Below are positions 41,644 to 48,988 of a stretch of 64,000 nucleotides of DNA, piece by piece. Every line of letters starts with the position of its first letter. Within the stretch, counting starts at the first letter, position 1. Under the pieces are notes generated by a model. It saw only the letters and a program-made list of their open reading frames with translations. It searched no databases and had not been told where the DNA came from. The translations under genes and the position numbers were made by a program. Where the stretch lies: contig JAFWHX010000015.1 of assembly GCA_017533915.1 (NCBI GenBank), positions 175,151 through 239,150 on the forward strand, given 5' to 3'. The stretch comes from Eubacterium sp. Its GTDB lineage: Bacteria > Bacillota > Clostridia > Peptostreptococcales > Anaerovoracaceae.

Positions 41644-43201
41644 AGACTCCTACTACGATCAGGATGCTGCGGACTTCGCGGTCGCCTTCATCGAAAACCT
41701 CTGCCACACCAAGGGCACGTGGGCTGGAAAGCCCTTCGAGCTCATCGACTGGCAGGAGCAGATCATCCGGGACCTCTTCGGAATCCTGAAGCCCAACGGC
41801 TACCGGCAGTTCAATACGGCCTACGTGGAGATCCCGAAGAAGATGGGCAAGAGCGAGCTGGCCGCTGCGGTGGCCCTGCTGCTTTGCTGCGGTGACGGTG
41901 AGGAACGCGCCGAGGTCTACGGCTGTGCGGCTGACCGCCAGCAGGCCTCCATCGTGTTCGAGGTCGCTGCGGATATGGTCCGGATGTGTCCTGCGCTCTC
42001 AAAGCGAGTGAAGATACTGGCCTCTCAGAAGCGGATCATCTTTACGCCGACGAACAGTTTCTATCAGGTGCTGTCGGCGGAGGCCTATTCCAAGCACGGC
42101 TTCAACATTCACGGTGTCGTGTTCGATGAGCTGCACACCCAGCCCAACCGGAAGCTCTTTGATGTTATGACCAAGGGCTCCGGCGACGCTCGTATGCAGC
42201 CGCTGTACTTCCTGATAACGACAGCAGGCACGGACACCCACTCCATCTGCTATGAAACGCACCAGAAAGCCAAGGACATCCTCGAAGGCCGGAAGATCGA
42301 CCCGACCTTCTACCCGGTGATCTACGGCGCGGATGAATCAGAAGATTGGACGGACCCGAAGGTCTGGAAGAAAGCCAATCCCTCCCTTGGCATCACAGTC
42401 GGCATCGACAAGGTGAAGGCCGCCTGCGACTCTGCCAGACAGAATCCCGGCGAGGAGAACAGCTTCCGGCAGCTCCGGCTTAACCAGTGGGTCAAGCAGG
42501 CCGTGCGCTGGATGCCGATGGAGAAATGGGATGCCTGCGCCTTCCCGGTCAGCGAGGACGATCTGGAAGGCCGCGTCTGCTACGGCGGTTTGGACCTCTC
42601 CTCGACAACGGACATCACAGCCTTCGTGCTGGTGTTTCCGCCGCTGGACGAGGATGACAAGTATGTCCTGCTGCCGTACTTCTGGGTCCCGGAAGATACG
42701 CTGGATCTGCGGGTCCGGCGCGACCATGTGCCCTACGAGGTCTGGGAGCGGCAAGGCTTCCTGATGACCACGGAGGGCAACGTCGTTCACTACGGCTACA
42801 TCGAGAAATTCATCGAGCAGCTGGGTGAACGCTTCAATATCCGGGAGATCGCTTTCGACCGCTGGGGAGCGATCCAAATGGTTCAGAATCTGGAGGGCAT
42901 GGGCTTTACCGTGGTGCCCTTCGGTCAGGGCTTCAAGGATATGAGCCCTCCGACGAAGGAGCTCATGAAGCTGGTGCTCGAAAAGAAAATCGCGCACGGC
43001 GGCCACCCGGTCCTGCGCTGGATGATGGACAACATCTATATCCGCACGGACCCGGCAGGCAACATCAAAGCTGACAAAGAGAAATCTACAGAGAAGATCG
43101 ACGGTGCCATCGCTACGATCATGGGTCTGGACCGCGCCATCCGCTGCGGCAACGACACCAAGGAAAGCGTCTATGACACTCGCGGTCTTCTTTTCGTTTG
43201 A
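41588..43201 (+). CDS. terL: Terminase large subunit
   Basis: A 537-residue packaging motor. The ATPase part has a Walker A-like motif EIPKKMGKSE (about residues 82-91) and Walker B GVVFDELH (about 173-180). The nuclease part has GLDLSSTTD (metal Asp about 332), a central AFDRWG (about 420) and DGAIATIMGLDRA near the C terminus. It moves phage DNA into the prohead and cuts it. Start uncertain: ATGs at 41573, 41588 and 41597 are possible; I prefer 41588 for its AGGAAGAAGG spacing. The portal gene follows. Confidence 0.93.
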   Translation: MKRMMRKLKKYKPTAFKAKDSYYDQDAADFAVAFIENLCHTKGTWAGKPFELIDWQEQIIRDLFGILKPNGYRQFNTAYVEIPKKMGKSELAAAVALLLCCGDGEERAEVYGCAADRQQASIVFEVAADMVRMCPALSKRVKILASQKRIIFTPTNSFYQVLSAEAYSKHGFNIHGVVFDELHTQPNRKLFDVMTKGSGDARMQPLYFLITTAGTDTHSICYETHQKAKDILEGRKIDPTFYPVIYGADESEDWTDPKVWKKANPSLGITVGIDKVKAACDSARQNPGEENSFRQLRLNQWVKQAVRWMPMEKWDACAFPVSEDDLEGRVCYGGLDLSSTTDITAFVLVFPPLDEDDKYVLLPYFWVPEDTLDLRVRRDHVPYEVWERQGFLMTTEGNVVHYGYIEKFIEQLGERFNIREIAFDRWGAIQMVQNLEGMGFTVVPFGQGFKDMSPPTKELMKLVLEKKIAHGGHPVLRWMMDNIYIRTDPAGNIKADKEKSTEKIDGAIATIMGLDRAIRCGNDTKESVYDTRGLLFV

Positions 43202-43221
43202 CGGAAAGGACGGTGATCAAT

Positions 43222-44547
43222 ATGGGTATCTTTTCAGGACTGTTTCGCTCCCGCGACAAGCCCACCGACAGGACAGCTGGCAGCAGCTACGCCTTCTACC
43301 TCGGCGGCTCCACCTCCGGGAAGGTCGTGACGGAGCGCTCCGCCATGCAGATGACGGCGGTCTATGCCTGCGTCCGGATTCTCTCGGAGGCCATCGCGGG
43401 ACTTCCGCTGCAACTCTACCGGTACAAGGAGGACGGCGGCAAGGAAAAGGCCATCAACCATCCGCTGTACCTGCTGCTCCATGATGAGCCCAATCCGGAG
43501 ATGAGCTCCTTCGTCTTCCGAGAAACGCTCATGACGCACCTGCTCCTCTGGGGGAACGCCTACGCGCAGGTGATCCGGAACGGCAAGGACGAGGTGGTGG
43601 CGCTCTACCCGCTGATGCCAAACAAGATGACGGTGGACCGGGACGACAAGGGCCAGCTCTATTACAGCTATACCCGCTCTACGGATGAAGCGCCAACGAT
43701 GAAGGGAAACACCGTGATCCTGCGACCATCGGATGTGCTGCATATTCCGGGCCTCGGCTTTGATGGCCTTGTGGGATACAGCCCCATTGCAATGGCGAAA
43801 AACGCCATCGGGCTTGCTATCGCCACAGAGGAATACGGTGCTAAGTTCTTCGCCAACGGCGCGGCTCCCTCCGGTGTGCTGGAGCATCCCGGCACCATCA
43901 AGGACCCGACGAAGGTCCGGGAGGCATGGCAGAGCCAGTTTGGAGGCAGCGCCAATTCCGGCAAGATTGCGGTTTTGGAGGAAGGTATGAAATACACGCC
44001 GATCTCCATCTCTCCGGAGCAGGCGCAGTTCCTCGAAACCAGAAAATTTCAGATCAACGAGATAGCTCGAATTTTCCGGGTCCCGCCGCATATGGTGGGC
44101 GATCTGGAGAAGTCGAGCTTTTCCAATATTGAGCAGCAGAGCTTGGAGTTTGTGAAGTACACGCTGGACCCGTGGGTCGTCCGCTGGGAACAGTCCATAC
44201 GGCGCACGCTCCTGACTCCCGCAGAGAAAAAGCGCTACGACGTGAAATTCAATGTAGAGGGCCTGCTGCGCGGCGATTACCAGAGCCGCATGAACGGATA
44301 CGCCACCGCAAGGCAGAACGGCTGGATGTCTGCCAATGACATCCGCGAGCTCGAAAACCTCGACCGCATCCCTGCGGAGGACGGCGGTGACCTGTATCTC
44401 ATCAACGGCAATATGCTCCCGCTGGGCAATGCAGGAGCTTTTGCAGATAACGGTGACGGAAAGGAGGAAAACACCAATGAAGGACAAGAAGTTCTGGGTG
44501 TGGAAGAACACGGCAGAAACGGAGCCGGACGCAGAACGGGTCCTTGA
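43222..44547 (+). CDS. Phage portal protein, HK97 family
   Basis: A 441-residue portal protein forming the dodecameric gate for DNA entry. Family blocks are VYACVRILSEAIAGLPLQLY (about 48-67), LMTHLLLWGNAYAQVIRNG, the GYSPIAMAKNAIGLAIA segment and MVGDLEKSSFSNIEQQSLEFV (about 290-310). The length is typical. ATG at 43222 follows GGACGGTGATC. Its 3' end overlaps the protease gene by 71 bases. Confidence 0.93.
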   Translation: MGIFSGLFRSRDKPTDRTAGSSYAFYLGGSTSGKVVTERSAMQMTAVYACVRILSEAIAGLPLQLYRYKEDGGKEKAINHPLYLLLHDEPNPEMSSFVFRETLMTHLLLWGNAYAQVIRNGKDEVVALYPLMPNKMTVDRDDKGQLYYSYTRSTDEAPTMKGNTVILRPSDVLHIPGLGFDGLVGYSPIAMAKNAIGLAIATEEYGAKFFANGAAPSGVLEHPGTIKDPTKVREAWQSQFGGSANSGKIAVLEEGMKYTPISISPEQAQFLETRKFQINEIARIFRVPPHMVGDLEKSSFSNIEQQSLEFVKYTLDPWVVRWEQSIRRTLLTPAEKKRYDVKFNVEGLLRGDYQSRMNGYATARQNGWMSANDIRELENLDRIPAEDGGDLYLINGNMLPLGNAGAFADNGDGKEENTNEGQEVLGVEEHGRNGAGRRTGP

Positions 44548-45217
44548 GCTCAACGGCACCATTGCCGAGGAGAGCTGGTTTGATGACGACATCACTCCGG
44601 CAATGTTCAAGGACGAGCTGTTCTCCGGCAGCGGACCGATCACCATCTGGATCAACTCTCCGGGTGGCGACTGCATCGCAGCCAGCCAGATTTATTCCAT
44701 GCTCATGGATTACAAAGGCGACGTTACCGTCAAGATCGATGGCATTGCGGCTTCCGCTGCATCCGTCATCGCGATGGCCGGTACCAAGGTGCTCATGGCT
44801 CCCACGGCGCTAATGATGATCCACAATCCCGCAACGGTGGCATTCGGAGACCACGAGGATATGCAGAAGGCCATTGAAATGCTGAACGAGGTCAAGGAAA
44901 GCATCATCAATGCCTACGAGATCAAGACCAGCCTCTCCCGCGCCAAGCTCTCCCGCCTGATGGACGAGGAAACTTGGATGAACGCAAAGAAGGCGCTGGA
45001 GCTCGGTTTCACGGACGGCCTGCTGGAGGATGCCAAGAGAGCTCCTGCAGCGGTCGAAGCCTACGCATATTCCGGCAAGGCTGTCGCCAATGCCCTGTTC
45101 AATAAGCTCGCGGAGAAGGCAAAACCGAAAAAGGCAGAGCCGGAACCCGCCAAACCCGAAGGCCGCTCCGTTGACGATCTCAAGGCGCGGCTTGCCGACA
45201 TCAAAAAATTCATGTAA
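44477..45217 (+). CDS. ClpP-like head maturation protease
   Basis: A 246-residue prohead protease of the ClpP/S14 fold. The catalytic Ser lies in the GIAASAASVIAMAG block (about residues 88-100) and the His in MMIHNPATVAFG (about 115). ITIWINSPGGDC is the oxyanion region. The C terminus is a Pro-, Glu- and Lys-rich tail with DDLKARLADIKKFM, possibly a scaffold segment. The ATG at 44477 follows AAGGAGG inside the portal gene. It cleaves the capsid delta domain of the next gene product. Confidence 0.92.
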   Translation: MKDKKFWVWKNTAETEPDAERVLELNGTIAEESWFDDDITPAMFKDELFSGSGPITIWINSPGGDCIAASQIYSMLMDYKGDVTVKIDGIAASAASVIAMAGTKVLMAPTALMMIHNPATVAFGDHEDMQKAIEMLNEVKESIINAYEIKTSLSRAKLSRLMDEETWMNAKKALELGFTDGLLEDAKRAPAAVEAYAYSGKAVANALFNKLAEKAKPKKAEPEPAKPEGRSVDDLKARLADIKKFM

Positions 45218-45232
45218 TGGAGGATTTTAATT

Positions 45233-46414
45233 ATGACTATCACTGATCTTCGCACCAAGCGTGCAAACCTCTGGAACACGATGGAGAGCTTTCTCGACAC
45301 CCGGAGGAACGACAAAGGCGTCCTGTCCGCTGAGGACGATGCCACCTACGCCAACATGGAGAAGGACCTCGACGACCTGACCAATGAGATCCGCCGTATG
45401 GAGCGCAAGGAAGCAATCGAAGCCGAGCTGAACAAGCCGGTCAATGCTCCTATCACCGAGGCTCCGGACCGTGGGGCCAAGCCTGAAAAGGCCGGTCGTG
45501 CCTCCAGTGCCTATGCCGAGGACTTCGGCAGGCACCTGCGCGGCAGGATGCCTCTGCACAACGTGCTCTCCGAGGGCACCGATGCGGACGGCGGCTATCT
45601 GGTCCCGGAGGAATTCGAGCGCCAGATTGTCACCACCCTTGATGAGGCGAACGTGATCCGCTCCCTCGCCAAGGTCATCACCACCGGCAGCGAACGCAAG
45701 ATTCCCGTGGCCGCTACCCACTCCGTGGCACAGTGGACCGCTGAGAACGGCGCTTATCAGGAGAGCAACCCGACCTTCGGCCAGAAGCAGATCGACGCCT
45801 ACAAGCTCACCGACCTCATCCGCGTGAGTCAGGAGCTCCTGCAGGATTCCGCTTTCGATCTGGAGAGCTACATCGCAGGCGAATTCGCTCGTGCCTTCGG
45901 CATCGCTGAGGAGCAGGCCTTCTGCGTCGGCACCGGCACCGGCCAGCCCACCGGTATCTTCACCGAGAACGGCGGCACTGTCGGTGTGACCGCAGCGGCC
46001 ACCAACGCCATCACCGTGGACGAGCTCATCTCCCTCGTGTATGCGCTGAAGTCTCCCTACCGCAGGAATGCCAAGTTCCTCATGAACGACGCCACCATCT
46101 CCCTGATCCGTAAGCTGAAGGACAACAACGGCGCGTATCTGTGGCAGCCCTCCGTGCAGGCCGGTGAGCCTGACCGTCTGCTGGGCTACGAGATCTACAC
46201 CTCTCCGTATGTCCCGACTGTCGCTGCGGACGCATTCACCGTTGCCTTCGGTGACTTCAAGAACTACTGGATCGCGGACCGTGCTGGCCGCACCGTCCAG
46301 AGGCTGAACGAGCTCTACGCCACCAACGGCCAGATCGGCTATGTGGCCACCGAGCGTGTCGACGGCAAGGTCATCCTTGCGGAAGGCATCCAGCTTCTGA
46401 AGATGAAGGCGTAA
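45233..46414 (+). CDS. Major capsid protein, HK97 family
   Basis: A 393-residue HK97-fold capsid protein. The N-terminal 100 residues are a charged coiled coil (delta domain, for example DDLTNEIRRMERKEAIEAEL) removed by the maturation protease. The shell begins at about EGTDADGGYLVPEEFE. Family blocks GSERKIPVAATHS, YIAGEFARAFGIAEEQAFCVGTGTGQP and LGYEIYTSPYVPT are present. It directly follows the protease, 15 bases apart, with GGAGG. Confidence 0.95.
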   Translation: MTITDLRTKRANLWNTMESFLDTRRNDKGVLSAEDDATYANMEKDLDDLTNEIRRMERKEAIEAELNKPVNAPITEAPDRGAKPEKAGRASSAYAEDFGRHLRGRMPLHNVLSEGTDADGGYLVPEEFERQIVTTLDEANVIRSLAKVITTGSERKIPVAATHSVAQWTAENGAYQESNPTFGQKQIDAYKLTDLIRVSQELLQDSAFDLESYIAGEFARAFGIAEEQAFCVGTGTGQPTGIFTENGGTVGVTAAATNAITVDELISLVYALKSPYRRNAKFLMNDATISLIRKLKDNNGAYLWQPSVQAGEPDRLLGYEIYTSPYVPTVAADAFTVAFGDFKNYWIADRAGRTVQRLNELYATNGQIGYVATERVDGKVILAEGIQLLKMKA

Positions 46415-46436
46415 GCCAGAGCGGAAAGGAGGTCCC

Positions 46437-46751
46437 ATGACACTCATCACACTTGCTGAAGCCAAAGCGTACCTCCGTGTGGATACAGCGGATGAGGATG
46501 GCGTGATCATTGGCCTCCTCTCCGCTGCCGCAAGGCTGTGCGCTGACGTGGCAAGGCTTACGAATGAACAGTGGACGGCCATCGACTCCGATCAGGAGGA
46601 TGAAGCGCTCACGCCGGTCCGGGAAACCATCCGGGTGGCGATCCTCTACGCGCTGGGCTATCTGTATGAGCACCGGGAGGACGCGGATCACCATGACCTG
46701 ACGATGACGCTCCGCTCCCTTCTCTTTGCAATACGGGAAGGAGTGGTCTGA
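46437..46751 (+). CDS. Head-tail connector, gp6-like
   Basis: A 104-residue helical protein: ITLAEAKAYLRVDTADEDGVIIGLLSAAARL is the standard start of HK97 gp6-type connectors (DNA-packaging protein family). It forms the ring under the portal. AAAGGAGG precedes the ATG, and the stop overlaps the next start by one base. Confidence 0.9.
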   Translation: MTLITLAEAKAYLRVDTADEDGVIIGLLSAAARLCADVARLTNEQWTAIDSDQEDEALTPVRETIRVAILYALGYLYEHREDADHHDLTMTLRSLLFAIREGVV

Positions 46752-47089
46752 TGAATATCGCAGGACTAAGGGTCCGGATCACCATTCAGAAGAATGTGAC
46801 GGCGGTGGACCGGATCGGCAATCATACCTCCGTATGGACGGATTACTTCTCCTGCTGGGCTACAGCAGTTGCCAGCGGCAAAAGCGCTGAGGAAACCGAG
46901 CACGCCGCGACCACGCAGGAGGCCGACCGTCTGGATATCACCGTGCGCTGGTCTTCCGAGACCGCTGCAGTGGATTCCAAGCAGTACCGCGTCCTCCTGA
47001 ATGACCGCATCTACGACATCCTGAATATCGACGATATGGGCTTTAAGCGTAACAGCCGGAAGTTCCATACCCAGCTTGTGGAGAGGTGA
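46751..47089 (+). CDS. Head closure / head-tail adaptor protein
   Basis: A 112-residue beta-rich protein: MNIAGLRVRITIQKN, then YFSCWATAVASGKSAEETEHAATTQEADRL and RVLLNDRIYDILNIDD. This is the phage head-tail adaptor (SPP1 gp16-like) pattern, which seals the portal after packaging. The position between gp6-like and gp10-like genes is canonical. Confidence 0.9.
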   Translation: MNIAGLRVRITIQKNVTAVDRIGNHTSVWTDYFSCWATAVASGKSAEETEHAATTQEADRLDITVRWSSETAAVDSKQYRVLLNDRIYDILNIDDMGFKRNSRKFHTQLVER

Positions 47090-47478
47090 TGCCTATGGGC
47101 TATCAGAGAGTAAGCGTCGACCAGATGGCGGACGTCATCATGGAGGAACTGAACAAGTTCTCGGAAACCGGCATCGAAGAGGTAAAGAAGGCCGTGAAGA
47201 AAGGCGGCAAGATCGTCAAGGACGACATCAACGCCTCCGCGCCGGTCCGCACAGGCAAGTACGCCAAGTCGTGGACCTACAAGGTCACATCGGAGGACTC
47301 CTCCAGTATCGAGGTGACGGTGTATTCGCCATCCCGGTACATGCTGGCGCACCTGCTGGAAAACGGCCATGCCAAGCGAGGCGGTGGCCGGGTCCGCGCC
47401 ATCCCGCATATCGCTCCCGCGCAGGATCATGCCGAGCAGGAAATCGAGCGGGAGCTGGAACGGACGCTGAGAGGATAA
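47089..47478 (+). CDS. HK97 gp10-like tail-completion protein
   Basis: A 129-residue protein of the HK97 gp10 family: VKKGGKIVKDDINASAPVRTGKYAKSWTYKV (about residues 38-68) and SRYMLAHLLENGHAKRGGGRV are the family core. It joins head to tail. ATG at 47089 (GGAGAGG, five-base spacing) is chosen; ATG at 47095 is also possible. The final stop is five bases before the next gene. Confidence 0.9.
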   Translation: MPMGYQRVSVDQMADVIMEELNKFSETGIEEVKKAVKKGGKIVKDDINASAPVRTGKYAKSWTYKVTSEDSSSIEVTVYSPSRYMLAHLLENGHAKRGGGRVRAIPHIAPAQDHAEQEIERELERTLRG

Positions 47479-47482
47479 GGCT

Positions 47483-47812
47483 ATGACACATAATGAAATC
47501 GTGGCGATGCTGGAGGAAGCCGGTCTTCCGCTGGCATACGACCACTTTGCTGAAGGCGAGTCTCCGGACCCGCCTTTTCTCGTATTCCTGTTCCCGTCCT
47601 CGGACAACTTCTCCGCTGACGGGAGGGTCTACCAAAAAATCGACACGCTTCATATCGAGCTGTACACGGACTTAAAGCAGCCGGAGCTGGAGGCGTCGAT
47701 TGAAGCTGTGCTCGACGGGCACGACATTTTCTACAACAAAACCGAGGTCTGGATCGAAACGGAGCATCTGTACGAGGTGCTGTATTCGACCGAGGTCCTC
47801 AGAACAGATTGA
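47483..47812 (+). CDS. Tail-terminator-like protein
   Basis: A 109-residue protein with FLVFLFPSSDNFSADGRVYQKIDTLHIELYTD and VWIETEHLYEVLYSTEV, the pattern of the small tail completion/terminator proteins that sit between gp10 and the tail tube gene. It probably caps the tail. Position and size are the main evidence. Confidence 0.8.
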   Translation: MTHNEIVAMLEEAGLPLAYDHFAEGESPDPPFLVFLFPSSDNFSADGRVYQKIDTLHIELYTDLKQPELEASIEAVLDGHDIFYNKTEVWIETEHLYEVLYSTEVLRTD

Positions 47813-47828
47813 TTGGAGGTAAATTGCG

Positions 47829-48419
47829 ATGCCTAACAACAAGGTAAAGTTCAATCTCAAAAACGTGCATTACGCACTGCTCACCTACGGTGAGAACGAC
47901 ACACCGGTGTATGCCACGCCTGTAGCGGTTCCCGGCGCTGTCTCCCTTTCTCTGGATGCCAACGGCGAGCCGGAAAACTTCTATGCCGATGGCATGGTCT
48001 ATTACGTCATCAACAACAATATGGGCTATGACGGCGATCTGGAGCTTGCCATGATCCCGGAGTCTTTCCGCACCGATGTGCTGAACGAGGCGCTGGACGA
48101 CAATGGCGTGCTGGTGGAGAGCTCCGAGTCCCAGCTGGCGGCCTTCGCGCTGCTCTTCGAGTTTGACGGCGACCAGAAGCATATCCGCCACGTGCTGTAC
48201 AACTGCGCTGCCTCCCGTCCCGGCATCGAGGGCAAGACCAATGAGGAGAGCAAGGAGGTCCAGACCGAAACGCTCACCATCAAGGCCTCGCCGCTCCCGG
48301 ACGGTACTGTGAAGGCCAAGACCGGCAACACCACGGATGCCGCCACCTACAACGGTTGGTACGGCGCTGTGTATCTGCCCACCGCCAATTCCGGTGAGAA
48401 CACCAATGGGGAGGGCTAA
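47829..48419 (+). CDS. Major tail tube protein
   Basis: A 196-residue tail tube protein of the phi13-type family: KVKFNLKNVHYALLTYGE at the start, then TPVAVPGAVSLSLDANGEPENFYADG (about residues 37-62) and MGYDGDLELAMIPESFRTDVL (about 73-93). Subunits stack as hexamers to form the tube of a long non-contractile tail. No sheath gene is present, so the virion is siphovirus-like. Confidence 0.9.
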   Translation: MPNNKVKFNLKNVHYALLTYGENDTPVYATPVAVPGAVSLSLDANGEPENFYADGMVYYVINNNMGYDGDLELAMIPESFRTDVLNEALDDNGVLVESSESQLAAFALLFEFDGDQKHIRHVLYNCAASRPGIEGKTNEESKEVQTETLTIKASPLPDGTVKAKTGNTTDAATYNGWYGAVYLPTANSGENTNGEG

Positions 48420-48422
48420 GCG

Positions 48423-48800
48423 ATGGCACTGACAAAAACGATCAACATTGACGGCAAGGAGGTCACCTTCAGGGCCTCTGCCGCCATCCCTCGCCTGTAC
48501 CGGGTGAAGTTCCACAGGGACATCTACAAGGACCTCGACGCGCTGCAAAAAACGATGGGAGGCAGCGACGAGAAAGCGTCCACGCTGGACACCTTCTCCC
48601 TTGAGCTGTTCGAGAACATCAGCTATGTGATGGCACGTCATGCTGACCCGTCCATCCCGGATACACCGGAGGAATGGCTGGAGCAGTTCAACACCTTCTC
48701 GATCTATCAGGTGCTGCCTGAGATCATCGAGCTCTGGGGCCTGAACGTCCAGACGGATGTGACCACTAAAAAAAACTTCGCGCAACTGAGCGCCCAATGA
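48423..48800 (+). CDS. Tail assembly chaperone G
   Basis: A 125-residue chaperone that coats the tape measure before tail assembly. It begins MALTKTINIDGKEVTFRASAA and is mainly helical. Near its 3' end, a run of eight A followed by C (48768-48776) contains the heptamer A-AAA-AAC (48770-48776) in the zero frame T-K-K-N, a classic -1 slippery site. Stop at 48798-48800. Confidence 0.88.
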   Translation: MALTKTINIDGKEVTFRASAAIPRLYRVKFHRDIYKDLDALQKTMGGSDEKASTLDTFSLELFENISYVMARHADPSIPDTPEEWLEQFNTFSIYQVLPEIIELWGLNVQTDVTTKKNFAQLSAQ

Positions 48801-48967
48801 CGACAGCATTGTTTCTGCTCCGCTGCATACAGATCGGTCTCTCCATCCGTGATCTGGACCTTCTGACCATCGGAATGGTCAACGATCTGTATGCGGAAAG
48901 CAGGAACGATGAATGTCAGGACTCCTACCGGCAGCTCGCCAGTCAGGAGGACTTCGATGCATTTTAA
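48423..48967 (+). CDS. Tail assembly chaperone GT, -1 frameshift product
   Basis: Slippage by -1 at A-AAA-AAC (48770-48776) joins the G part to a second frame that reads LRATERPMTTALFLLRC and runs to TAA at 48965-48967, giving a G-GT fusion of about 182 residues. The second frame also has an ATG at 48797 overlapping the G stop, with no good ribosome site. This layout, just before the tape measure gene, is that of lambda G/GT and of most long-tailed phages. Confidence 0.82.
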
Positions 48968-48988
48968 CGAGGAAGGAGGTGCTGCACT

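Noticed and set aside
43234-46582. Minus-strand frames of 480 and 451 codons opposite portal and capsid genes
   Set aside because: High-G+C mirror frames of real structural genes; no family motif.
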